Shown: piece by piece, positions 1 to 8,800 of the stretch | How positions within the stretch are numbered: the first letter of the stretch is position 1 | How the letters are laid out: every line of letters starts with the position of its first letter | Assembly (NCBI GenBank): GCA_903892415.1 | Contig: CAITIQ010000606.1 | Location: 186,001 to 250,000 of the forward strand | DNA from: an uncultured delta proteobacterium | GTDB taxonomy: Bacteria; Myxococcota_A; Polyangia; Polyangiales; Polyangiaceae | Reading direction: 5' to 3' | DNA length: 64,000 nt | The notes under the pieces: model-generated | The model's input: the letters and a program-made list of their open reading frames with translations, nothing else | The model's database searches: none | Told to the model about the DNA's origin: nothing | Position numbers and translations under genes: made by a program

Positions 1-162
1 TTCTGCCGAGGACCTGCAGTTCACTCGACGGTTCAGCGTTTCTCGAATTCGACTTCGTGGCTCCGAAGCCTCGGGACATGCTTCCTCCAACCCTTTTGGA
101 CGGCGGACCGTACTCCAAGGTCCGAGCTAGAGCAACGGCTCAAAGACTGAGCGACCGCGAGC
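1..162. other. Left edge, no gene assigned
   Basis: No start-to-stop gene is convincing here. One plus-strand frame (from base 2) is open from the edge to a TAG at about 128-130 and could be the last 40 or so codons of a gene entering from the left, but the residues match no family I recognise. The 3' end of the reductase gene on the minus strand begins at 163. No hairpin with a T-tract is obvious. Confidence 0.3.
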
Positions 163-1221
163 TCAGGCGCGGGCTGCTTGGCGCGTCTGTTGGTACAGGC
201 GAATCAACGCTTCTCGTGAGCTCTTCTCCTTGCCCGCCGCGATGTTGAGCACCATGTCGCGGATAGCGCGATTCACCGGCGCTTGCAGGCCGAGCTGCTC
301 GCTGCGTCGAACCACCTCTCCGTTGAGAAACTCTACCGCTGGCACGCGGCCTCGTTCGATGGCCGAGAGCATCGACGAGCGCAGCCGCCGATAGCGGGCT
401 CCTACAGCGAGGAGGAGTGCGTGCTTGGCGAACAGCGAGGCGCTGCCGACGCTGCGACTCTCCTCTTGGGGTGTGAGTGCGATCCACTCCAGATCCAAGG
501 TGCCCGAGACCTTCTCGAGCTTGATCTTGAGGGCCTCTGCCACGCGCACGGTCTCCGTCATGATCTCGAGCGCGAGCCGACGTACATGGCGTTTTCTCAT
601 GAGCACGCCCAGTCGGTCACCGCCGACGGTTCCAAGCGAAGAGATGGCGTTGTTGATCGCGAGCTTGGACCAGCGTGCGCCACCGAGGTTCTTGCTGAGC
701 ACCGTCTCGCCGACACACTCGAGAGCCCGTGCGAGTTGCTGCAACGCGGGCGTTTCAACGCCGTCGAGACGGCCAACCTGGAAGCCGCCGCTGCTGGTTT
801 TGTCGTAAACCCCTGGCGAAAGCATGCTGGCCCCCCACGCAACGACGGCGCCAATCACACGCTCGGAGCCGACGATGGGCGCTACGCGCTCTTCACAAAG
901 GCCGTTCTGAAAGCAGACCAGGCTGCCGCCGCTCGCTAGCCGCGGCGCGCACTCACGAGCCGCCTCTTCAACTTGGGGTGGTTGCGTCGCGAGCAGGATG
1001 AAGTCGAACTGGCCCTCGAGCTCGCTGAGGGCGGAAACGGCCTTGCCGCGGACGACGCTGGTGCTCCCGTTCTCGCGGACTTGAAAGCCTTGCTCGCGAA
1101 TCGCTGCGGCGATCGCTTCATTTTTGGTGAGCGCGGTGACGTCATGACCGTGTTCGGTCAGCTGAGCTGCGACGATGCCACCAATTCCACCGGCGCCAAC
1201 GACGAGGAACCGCGGTTGCAA
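163..1221 (-). CDS. 2-dehydropantoate 2-reductase (ketopantoate reductase) family protein
   Basis: Predicted NADPH-dependent reductase of the ApbA/PanE family, which reduces 2-dehydropantoate to pantoate in pantothenate and CoA synthesis; relatives act on other 2-oxo acids. The protein (352 aa) starts with a Rossmann fingerprint VVGAGGIGG at residues 7-15. A mid-protein stretch ARWSKLAINNA carries the family's Lys and Asn, and a helical ApbA_C-type domain fills the second half. The start is TTG, with GAGGAG about 9 bases upstream inside the end of the TerC gene; only 3 bases separate the two genes, so they are probably co-transcribed. Length is slightly above the usual 290-340 aa. Substrate cannot be fixed from sequence. 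Confidence 0.85.
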   Translation of the reverse strand: MQPRFLVVGAGGIGGIVAAQLTEHGHDVTALTKNEAIAAAIREQGFQVRENGSTSVVRGKAVSALSELEGQFDFILLATQPPQVEEAARECAPRLASGGSLVCFQNGLCEERVAPIVGSERVIGAVVAWGASMLSPGVYDKTSSGGFQVGRLDGVETPALQQLARALECVGETVLSKNLGGARWSKLAINNAISSLGTVGGDRLGVLMRKRHVRRLALEIMTETVRVAEALKIKLEKVSGTLDLEWIALTPQEESRSVGSASLFAKHALLLAVGARYRRLRSSMLSAIERGRVPAVEFLNGEVVRRSEQLGLQAPVNRAIRDMVLNIAAGKEKSSREALIRLYQQTRQAARA

Positions 1222-1224
1222 AGC

Positions 1225-2220
1225 TCAGGTCTCCTCGTCGGCCTTACCAGGCTCGGCTTCGGAGAGCGGCTCTTGTTCCTCTTTGCGCAGCACGACCGAG
1301 GCCACCACACCGCCGATGAGTACGCCCACGATGACGCCGAGTGATGCAACCGACGGCATGTGGAACCAGGGGGCGATCAGCATCTTCACGCCCACGAAGA
1401 ACAGCACGATCATCAGGCTGTACTTCAGATAGGCGAACTGTCGCAGCAGGCTGGCGAGCGCGAAGTAAAGCGACCGTAGCCCCAGGATGGCGAAGATGTT
1501 CGACGTGAAGACCAGGAAGGGGTCCTGCGTAACGCCGAACACCGCGGGGATGCTGTCCACGGCGAAAACGACGTCGCTGCCTTCAACCACGAGCAACACA
1601 AGAAACAAGGGAGTAGCGAGCAGCTTACCGTCCACCCGCGTAAAGAAATTTTGCCCGTCTGGCTTGGGGCTGATCGGCAGGATTCGTCGGGCAATCTTGA
1701 CGATAAAGCTGTCCTCCGGATCGAAGTCGTCATCCCCCTTGGAGAGGAACATTTTGATCGCCGTGTAGACGAGCAGCGCGCCAAACAGCTGGAGACTCCA
1801 GGAGAACGTGTTGATCAGCGCCGCGCCCAGCAGGATCATGATGATGCGCAGGACGATCGCCCCGAGGATGCCCCAGAACAGCAGGCGATGCTGGATTTCC
1901 CCGGCGATCTTGAAGAACTTGAAGATCAAGGCCATCACGAAGATGTTGTCGAGACTGAGGCTCAGCTCGACGATGTAGCCGGTGAGAAACAGCGTCGCCG
2001 CGTCTTTCCCGCTGGTCGCAGCACCCAGTCCGACGAGCTTCTTCTCGTAGAGAAAATAGACGCCAACATCGAACAGCATTGCCACGACGAACCAAATGGC
2101 CGTCCAGCGGAGAGCGCTTTTGGTCGTCGGTGTTTCGTTGCTTTTGTGAAAGACCCCCAGGTCCAACGCCAAGAAGAACGAGATCATGAGGAGGAACCCT
2201 CCCCAGGCGGCCAACTGCAT
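1225..2220 (-). CDS. TerC/Alx family integral membrane protein
   Basis: A 331-aa polytopic membrane protein of the TerC family, whose members (TerC, Alx) are linked to tellurite resistance, alkaline pH response and manganese homeostasis. About nine hydrophobic segments are visible. Family signatures are present: ELSLSLDNIFVMALIF near residue 85-100 and VDSIPAVFGV near residue 220, both containing the conserved acidic residues thought to bind metal. It starts with ATG at 2220 and ends 3 bases before the ketopantoate-reductase-like gene, whose ribosome binding site lies in this gene's 3' end. Metal efflux is a family-level inference. Confidence 0.9.
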   Translation of the reverse strand: MQLAAWGGFLLMISFFLALDLGVFHKSNETPTTKSALRWTAIWFVVAMLFDVGVYFLYEKKLVGLGAATSGKDAATLFLTGYIVELSLSLDNIFVMALIFKFFKIAGEIQHRLLFWGILGAIVLRIIMILLGAALINTFSWSLQLFGALLVYTAIKMFLSKGDDDFDPEDSFIVKIARRILPISPKPDGQNFFTRVDGKLLATPLFLVLLVVEGSDVVFAVDSIPAVFGVTQDPFLVFTSNIFAILGLRSLYFALASLLRQFAYLKYSLMIVLFFVGVKMLIAPWFHMPSVASLGVIVGVLIGGVVASVVLRKEEQEPLSEAEPGKADEET

Positions 2221-2311
2221 GCGATGGAGTTACCTGCGCTAAGTCAGGATGTCGAGACCGACCGATGGCGCCTGGCCGTTCGGGGTACGACTTGCCCCCA
2301 GTTATTGGCGA

Positions 2312-3283
2312 TCAGCCGGGGGGCGGGGTGAGAACCGAGAGCGCCTTGGGCAGCACCTCGATCTCGAGTGGCAGCCCGCCGAGCGGTTCACCATCAGCGT
2401 CGTTCAGGAAGACGCCCTGTGCTTCTTCATTGAGCAGGCTGAGCCGCAGCTTTTGACAACGAAAATGCCGCACATTGGGGTGATTCAGGTGCTTGCCCTT
2501 GTAGATGGCCGAGCTGTCCATAGCGAACTTGAGCTTTGCCGCAGCGCCGAGATCGACGACGTCAAAGACCCCGTCCGAGAGCTGGGCCATTGGAGCAACG
2601 TGCATTCCAGAGCCAAAATAGCGGCCGTTGCAGACGGCGATCTGACGAGTCTTGACCGTTTCTACGGTCTCTTTCCCATCCAATGTGTAGGTCAGCCGTA
2701 GCACCCCGACTTGGCCGTGCAGCAGCGCCTTGGTCGAGGCCCAAAAGTAGCCGGCGGTACCACCGAGCCAGGCGGCCGACTCGTGCACGAACTTATCGAC
2801 GAGACCACCCATCCCGGCAGAGAGAATGTTGATGAAGTAGGCGGTGTGATCGGCCTTGGCGTTCTCTCCGGGGCGCGGTGGGTCCGCGTAGCGAAAGCGA
2901 CCGACGTCGACCTGCGTGCTGTAGCCTGAAGCGATCACCGACAAGAAACGGTCGAGCCTTGGTTCGAGGCCTAAAGACTTGCAGAAATCCGAGCCAGTTC
3001 CGCGACCGATGATGCCCAGTCTGGTTTTGCGATGCCCCTCGGCTTGGGCGTTCATTAGGCCGTTTACCACCTCGTGAATCGAGCCGTCCCCACCCGTAGC
3101 GATCACTAGCTCGCGGTCATCGAGCGCCGCTCGATAAGCGAGCTCTGTGGCATGACGAGGGTGGTTGGTGAGCGCGCTATCCACCGAGCCGAGTGCGCCC
3201 TCGACAGTCTTGAGCAGCGCCTCTGGCGTGAGCTTGCCGCGACCCGACCCAGCCTTGGGGTTGACGATGCAGAGCGGCTTCAC
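2312..3283 (-). CDS. Diacylglycerol kinase / lipid kinase family protein (YegS/DagK-like)
   Basis: Predicted lipid kinase of the DAGK catalytic superfamily (323 aa). Members phosphorylate diacylglycerol, sphingosine-like or ceramide-like lipids with ATP at the inner membrane face. The N-terminus IVNPKAGSGRGK matches the family's first motif, and ATGGDGSIHEVVNG (about residues 82-95) is the nucleotide-binding GGDG motif; PLEIEVLPKAL closes the beta-rich C-terminal domain. The start is GTG at 3283, overlapping the upstream lipoprotein stop as GTGA, which indicates translational coupling. Substrate is unknown; lipid specificity would be interesting because many myxobacteria contain sphingolipids and ether lipids. 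Confidence 0.88.
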   Translation of the reverse strand: MKPLCIVNPKAGSGRGKLTPEALLKTVEGALGSVDSALTNHPRHATELAYRAALDDRELVIATGGDGSIHEVVNGLMNAQAEGHRKTRLGIIGRGTGSDFCKSLGLEPRLDRFLSVIASGYSTQVDVGRFRYADPPRPGENAKADHTAYFINILSAGMGGLVDKFVHESAAWLGGTAGYFWASTKALLHGQVGVLRLTYTLDGKETVETVKTRQIAVCNGRYFGSGMHVAPMAQLSDGVFDVVDLGAAAKLKFAMDSSAIYKGKHLNHPNVRHFRCQKLRLSLLNEEAQGVFLNDADGEPLGGLPLEIEVLPKALSVLTPPPG

Positions 3284-4203
3284 TTCTTTTTGGCCTTCAT
3301 CCGCTGAATCAGGTCCGAAAACGCCTTGTCGTAGGCGCTCGAGAGCTCCGCTCGTCGCTCCTTGATGCGCTCGAGTTCTTTCGTCGTTTGGGTGATGGCC
3401 TCATCCGCCATTTTGAGGCGCTCTTCTGCCAACGCCACTCGCTCTTTTTTGGATTTCTCGCTGTCGGCCGAGGGCTTGGCGGTGCCCTTGGCGGGTTCCT
3501 TTTCTTCGTCGAGCAGCTTCTGGATCGAGCTCTTTGCGTCTTCGGCCGATGAGCGAGCCTGGTTCAGATCCTCCTCGGCGAACTCCATCTGCACGTTCAC
3601 GAAGTAGCTGGCCTTGGCGATCTCGGCAGCGAGGAGTTCGAGCGTAGGCAAATTCTTTTTGCCCAGAACGTCCTGGTTGCGTTCAAGGATCAGAAAACCG
3701 TCGTTGGCGCTTTGCATACGCTTCTCGATGCGCTCTTTGACACCATCTTTTAGCGAGGCGGAAACTGCCCCCCAGGCATCGACGTCGCAGCCCTTTTGCT
3801 TCGCGGCGTAGGCGACGGAGCCGCCGACCTTCTTGGTTAGGGGCTCACGTTCTTCTTCGAAGAAGCTCGCGGTGGTAGCCATCTCACGACTGGCCAAGCC
3901 ATAGGCGGGGTCTTTGCCGGCGTCGTCGGAGGCCTCGAGGATCTCGACGACCAGATCAAAATCAGAGTCGACGATCTTGTCGCCAAGGGCTGGCAACGTT
4001 CCGAGCGTTGCTGTGGTTTCCGCCTCCCCGTTTCGGATGCGAGTGGCCACGCTGAGTGAGGCTGGTGGAACGCGCAGCGCAGCAGAGCGTTGGTCAGTAT
4101 CTAAGTCAGTCGCTGTTTTCGACTTTGGTTCCTGACATCCAACAGCGAGGAGCAGTCCGAGCCCAATGGCCCAATGAACAGAACGCGCAGCGGTAAGCCT
4201 CAT
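3280..4203 (-). CDS. Predicted lipoprotein with C-terminal coiled coil
   Basis: Unknown function. Starting at the ATG at 4203 gives a 307-aa protein with a signal peptide ending in a lipobox (LAVGC), so the mature protein should be lipid-anchored outside the inner membrane. A further upstream in-frame start (to 4326) would put about 41 untypical residues before the signal peptide and overlap the divergent peroxiredoxin start, so I rejected it; ATG at 4212 is also possible. The last 150 residues are rich in Glu, Lys, Ala and Leu in heptad-like order, suggesting a long coiled coil ending in KAKKK. Its stop overlaps the lipid kinase start (GTGA). Confidence 0.75.
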   Translation of the reverse strand: MRLTAARSVHWAIGLGLLLAVGCQEPKSKTATDLDTDQRSAALRVPPASLSVATRIRNGEAETTATLGTLPALGDKIVDSDFDLVVEILEASDDAGKDPAYGLASREMATTASFFEEEREPLTKKVGGSVAYAAKQKGCDVDAWGAVSASLKDGVKERIEKRMQSANDGFLILERNQDVLGKKNLPTLELLAAEIAKASYFVNVQMEFAEEDLNQARSSAEDAKSSIQKLLDEEKEPAKGTAKPSADSEKSKKERVALAEERLKMADEAITQTTKELERIKERRAELSSAYDKAFSDLIQRMKAKKK

Positions 4204-4318
4204 CGCGGCCATGGGACCACACCCTTGAAGGAAAACGCTAGCTTCGCGCACCAGCCCTAAAAGCGCGTGTTCGAAGAAAGGGATCTCGCTAGCTGCTGGA
4301 CGGAATAAGGATCTAACT

Positions 4319-4822
4319 ATGCCCATTCAGGTTGGCCAGAAGCTCCCATCGCTCCGGATCAAAGTAGCGGCGGCGCAAGGCGGCGGTGATGTGCTTTCCA
4401 CCGACGAGCTCTTTGGCCGAAAGAACGTCGTCATCTTTGGGGTTCCGGGAGCATTCACGCCCGTCTGTTCCAACCAGCATGTGCCAGGATTTCTCGCTCA
4501 AGAGCAGGCGCTACATGCGGCTGGAATCGACCTGATCGCTTGCCTTTCTAGCAACGACGCTTGGGTGATGGGCGCCTGGGGTCGATCGCTTTCGGCCTTT
4601 CCTGCGCTCACCATGTTGGCGGATGGGAATGGTGAATTCACCGAGGCCTTGGGGCTGGGGGTGGATCTGCGGCAGGGGTTTCTTGGGGTGCGGACGCAGC
4701 GCTTCGTGCTGGTTGCAAGGAACGGCACCGTGCAACACCTCGGCATCGAGGAGCCTGGCAAGCTCGAGGTCTCCACCGCGGAAGCTGTGCTTGCCGCGTT
4801 GGGTCAGCTACCGACCGACTAG
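4319..4822 (+). CDS. Peroxiredoxin, Prx5/glutaredoxin-dependent type
   Basis: Thiol peroxidase of the Prx5 (AhpE/PMP20-like) group, reducing hydrogen peroxide and organic peroxides in the cytoplasm. The 167-aa protein has the signature GVPGAFTPVCSNQHVPGF (about residues 41-58), in which Cys50 is the peroxidatic cysteine and Thr47 and Pro48 belong to the PxxxT/SxxC active site. LIACLSSNDAWVMGAWG further on is also typical for Prx5. The start ATG follows AAGGA at a normal distance. It is divergent from the lipoprotein gene (115 bases between starts) and nearly touches the convergent epimerase gene (stops 1 base apart). Confidence 0.93.
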   Translation: MPIQVGQKLPSLRIKVAAAQGGGDVLSTDELFGRKNVVIFGVPGAFTPVCSNQHVPGFLAQEQALHAAGIDLIACLSSNDAWVMGAWGRSLSAFPALTMLADGNGEFTEALGLGVDLRQGFLGVRTQRFVLVARNGTVQHLGIEEPGKLEVSTAEAVLAALGQLPTD

Positions 4823-4823
4823 C

Positions 4824-5822
4824 TCAGGACCAGACGACGCCGCGGCTGCGGAGATCGGAGACGGTGTCTGCCAACGTCTCAGTTGGATCCCGAGGCTCCC
4901 AATCGAGCTCGGTGCGTGCCTTGCTCGAGTCCACGTACCAAAAGAGCTGAGCCATCTCCAAGCTCACTGGGTCAAGACGAGTCTTGGTGTCCATGCGCGA
5001 AGCCAATGCCTCGTCGATGCGCACTGCGATCTCGGGAAGCCATGAAGCGCGAGGAAGGCGCAGCTTGGGGGCAGCGATGCCGCTGACTCGTTCGAGCTTC
5101 TCACAGAAGGCTTGCGTGGTGAGATTCTGCGCGGCCAACAAATAGCGCTCTCCGGGGCGGCCCTTCTCGAAGGCCAGCACCATACCGAGCGCGGCATCAC
5201 GGGCGTCCACAAACGAAAGCCCACCGCCGGGCACCGCCATGATGCGGCCCTCAATGAAGTCCGCCACGTCGGAGGTGGATGACCCACGGTGATCCCCTGG
5301 GCCGAGCAAGAGCGTTGGGTTTACCAGGACGACCTCGAAGTGCGGCGCATCATTGCGCTCGAGCGCAGCCTCCTCTGCGAAGTACTTCGACCGATAGTAT
5401 GGGAACTTCGCCAAGAGCTTCATCGGCGGCTTGGCGGTCTCATTCAATTCACGCGCCTCGGTGCTCAGGGCGATCGTCCCGCTGGTCGAAGCGACCACCG
5501 CACGCCTGACGCCGGCTTTCCGCGCTGCATCCAGCACCTTTCGCGTGCCCTCGACGTGAAGCTTGTGGAGCTCCTCTGCGTCCGCGCGGTTCCGTGAAAC
5601 CTTGCCTGCGCAGTGAAAGAGACCGTCACAACCTGCGGCTGCGGCGGCCACGACCGTCTCGTTCAAGATGTCTCCGAGCGCGAGCTGCACGCGTTCGGGC
5701 AGCGGCTGCTCATCATCGGCACGGCGCACGAGTGCGACCACGTCGTGACCGCGTTCGAGCAGCTGATCGACCACAAACCGACCGAGGAAGCCGGTAGCTC
5801 CAGTGACGAGAATCCTACTCAT
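4824..5822 (-). CDS. NAD-dependent epimerase/dehydratase family protein (extended SDR)
   Basis: Extended short-chain dehydrogenase of 332 aa, predicted to bind NAD(P) and act on a nucleotide sugar, 3-beta-hydroxysteroid-like or other hydroxy-lipid substrate. TGATGFLGRFV at residues 8-18 is the glycine-rich Rossmann motif, and YYRSKYFAEE contains the catalytic Tyr-x-x-x-Lys; a serine-rich strand ASTSGT lies before it. The ATG at 5822 overlaps the stop of the giant lipid enzyme (ATGA), so the two are translationally coupled. This argues for a lipid precursor, polyisoprenoid or ether-lipid job rather than sugar metabolism, but the substrate is not visible in the sequence. Confidence 0.85.
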   Translation of the reverse strand: MSRILVTGATGFLGRFVVDQLLERGHDVVALVRRADDEQPLPERVQLALGDILNETVVAAAAAGCDGLFHCAGKVSRNRADAEELHKLHVEGTRKVLDAARKAGVRRAVVASTSGTIALSTEARELNETAKPPMKLLAKFPYYRSKYFAEEAALERNDAPHFEVVLVNPTLLLGPGDHRGSSTSDVADFIEGRIMAVPGGGLSFVDARDAALGMVLAFEKGRPGERYLLAAQNLTTQAFCEKLERVSGIAAPKLRLPRASWLPEIAVRIDEALASRMDTKTRLDPVSLEMAQLFWYVDSSKARTELDWEPRDPTETLADTVSDLRSRGVVWS

Positions 5823-8800
5823 GAGAGATCGAACACCTTCTGAAAGGTTTGCAGCAGGGAGATGTCGTTGCTCTTCACAGCGCCGCTGAGAAACTCCATC
5901 GGCGAAGGAACATAGGCCTCCTTCACGATGCGCGTGAAAATCTCTGGGGTGGTCTTCAACACACAATCGGCGACGCCACCATCGGGCTTTCCAGGTGCAG
6001 CAAAGCAGCTCTTCGCGTCGACTTTGAGCGTCCACTTCTCGTCGTTGCCCGAACCAAGCGTGAAGTAGAAGGTGAGCGGCTTCTCGACGCGGTCTTGTTT
6101 GAACCGGATCTCGAGATCGCGGAAGAGTTTTTGCAGCGGAGTCTCGCTCGGTGCCGCGGGTAGTTGCTCGCCGTCGCTCAGCTCGGCCAGGTCCAAGATG
6201 CGGCCTTCACGCAGCTCGCGCACGGCTCGCTCTGTCAGCTCAGCGATCTTTCGACACGCCGCGGAGAGCTTCATGCCCTCGGTCAGCCGGCGCAGATCCT
6301 CGACGCGAAGCGGCTTGCCGATGCGCGCGATGATGTCCCGTTTGGTCGGGATCTTCGAGCCCTTGCGCATCGCCTCGAAGGTCCCTCCGATGTAAACCGG
6401 CAGGATGTCGACGTTGTGACCCAGCGCGAGATGACCAATCGCGGGCTTGAACTCGGTGATGGAGCCGTCCACCGAGCGAGTGCCCTCGGGGAAGATCAGG
6501 ACGGTGTTCCCGCGGTCGAGGTGGTCACCTGCGATGCGCAACGCCTGCCGTAGTCCACCCTTGCGATCGAACGGGGCAAGGTTGGTGAAGTTCTCGAAGT
6601 AGGTGCGCCGCCACTTGTTGCCCTCGAAGAAGTAGTCCTGCGCCGCGAGGGAAACCAGGTCTTCGCCATAGGACCCGAGCGCGTACTTGACGAAGCCCAT
6701 GTCCAAGTGGCTCGAGTGGTTCGACACCACGATGGTGTTGCGATTGTGCGGTACGTGAGCGCGGCCAAACACCTTTGGTCGCATCACCGAGCCGTAGAAG
6801 CCCATCTGGACTTTGGTGAGCGCGCGCTTGGTGACGCGAGCGATCGGCTCAGGGACCTCGATCGGCTGAGCGCTGGAATTGGATTCAACCAGGCCCTCGG
6901 CGGCAAGCGCATCCGCGCCGTGGGCGGCCCGGCGGACCACTTCCTCGAGCTCGCTGACGGTCTCGCAGCGGGCCAGATCTTTTCCGTCGATGGGGCCGCC
7001 AGCGACCGATTCCAAGGCCGTCAATAGCTCCACCGCGACGAGCGAATCAACGCCCAGATCTCCGCGCAGCGTGGTACCTGCGTGCAGGTCCTTCTGCGAA
7101 CGGTTGGTGATGCTCGCGAGCACCGCGCGCACCGGCGTGGAGCCGCGTTCCGAGGTCACCACGGTGGAGGCCTCTTGCAGCCGCGAGAGGATCGCCACGA
7201 CGTCGGGCCGCTTCACTTTGCGCGTCGCTGTGCGAGGCAAGTCCGCCTCGTAAACGACGACGACCTCCGGCTTGGCCACGCGCGGCAAGTCCTCGAAGCG
7301 CTCGCGCAGGTTGCGGACGGCTTTCTCGCGGATGGTTGCACGAGCTCGCGGGGAATCTTCCGAAGGAGCCTCAGGCACCCACAAAAGAGCGACCTTCTCT
7401 CCACCATTTCCGTCGGGTAGCCCAACCACGCTGAGCTCTTTGACGCCGTCGATTTTGCCGAGCAGCGTCTCCACGTCGTCGGGGTAGACGTTCTCTCCGC
7501 TGGGCCCAACGATCACGTCCTTGGAGCGACCGACGATGGCCAAGCGGCCTTTCTTATCGATCTTTCCGAGATCGCCCGTGTGCAACCAGCCGTCTTCGGA
7601 AAGGACCTTTCGTGTTGCGTCCAGGTTGCCCTCATAGCCGCGCATCACGTTTGGACCGCGCGCCACGACCTCTCCGACGCCTTCACCGTCGGGGTTCTCG
7701 ATGCGGAGCTCCACGCCCGGCACCGGTTTGCCGACGTGACCGTAGCCGGCCCGCAGATCGGCCTTGGCGACCGTGAGCACCGGAGATGCTTCGGTTAGGC
7801 CGTAGCCCTCGGAGAGAGGCAAGCCCAGCCCGGCGAAAAGCTTGGCCGTATCTTTCGGAAGGGCAGCGCCGCCCGAGATCAGGTGGCGAATACGGCCGCC
7901 GAAGCGATCATGCACGGCGCCGAAAAAGAGCCGACCGGTGTTGAGTCCGGTGGTTTTGCCGATCAAGCGATTGAGTTCGAGCGTCATGTCGAAGGCGCGG
8001 GTGGCCAGCGGACCACGCTCGCGCACCTCCGATACGATCCTGCGCTCGAGCATTTGCCAAAGCGCGGGTACGCCAGCCATCGCCGTGATGCGGCCCGCGG
8101 TAAGACCCTCGCGCAGCCCGTCGGCGTTGAGCTCACGGATGTAGATCACGCGGGCGCCTAACATGAGCGGGAGCAGCAGGCCGCAGGTGAACTCGAAGGT
8201 GTGATGCAGCGGCAGTACCGAGAGCACGTGATCCGACGGGCCGAGCGGGAAGATCGGCGCCAAGGCCGCCAGCAAGGAGGCGAAGTTGCGATGGGTCAGC
8301 ATCACGCCCTTCGGCTCGCCGGTGGTTCCGCTGGTGTAGATGATGCTCGCAAGATCGTCGGAGTGCGGCTTGACGCCGTGCACGCGGGCTCGCGCGAGGT
8401 GGGCTTCTCCCGGGGTTGGATTGGCGGCGAGCACCACGTCGATCACGGGTAGGGAAGGGAAGGCAGCGCGCACCGCAGCGCCAGCCTTCTCTTCGACCGT
8501 TTCGTCCCAAAGGGCGAGTTCGGCTGCGCTGGAGCGGACGATGTTGGTGAACTGCGGGCCTTCCAGCCCCGGATCCACAGGCACTGCGACCGCACCGAGC
8601 CGCAAAATCCCGAAGTAGCAGAGGGCCCACTCCGGCCGATTGCGCGCGCTGAGGATCACGCGGTCCCCTTGCTTCACGCCAGCGTCCGCCAGCAGTCCGG
8701 CGACGTGATGGGAGATGTCGCGCAGTTGGCGGAAGGTGATGCGAGTGAGACCCTCGGGCGTAACCTCTTGCAAGGCCAGGGAGTGCTCGTGCCGCTCGGC

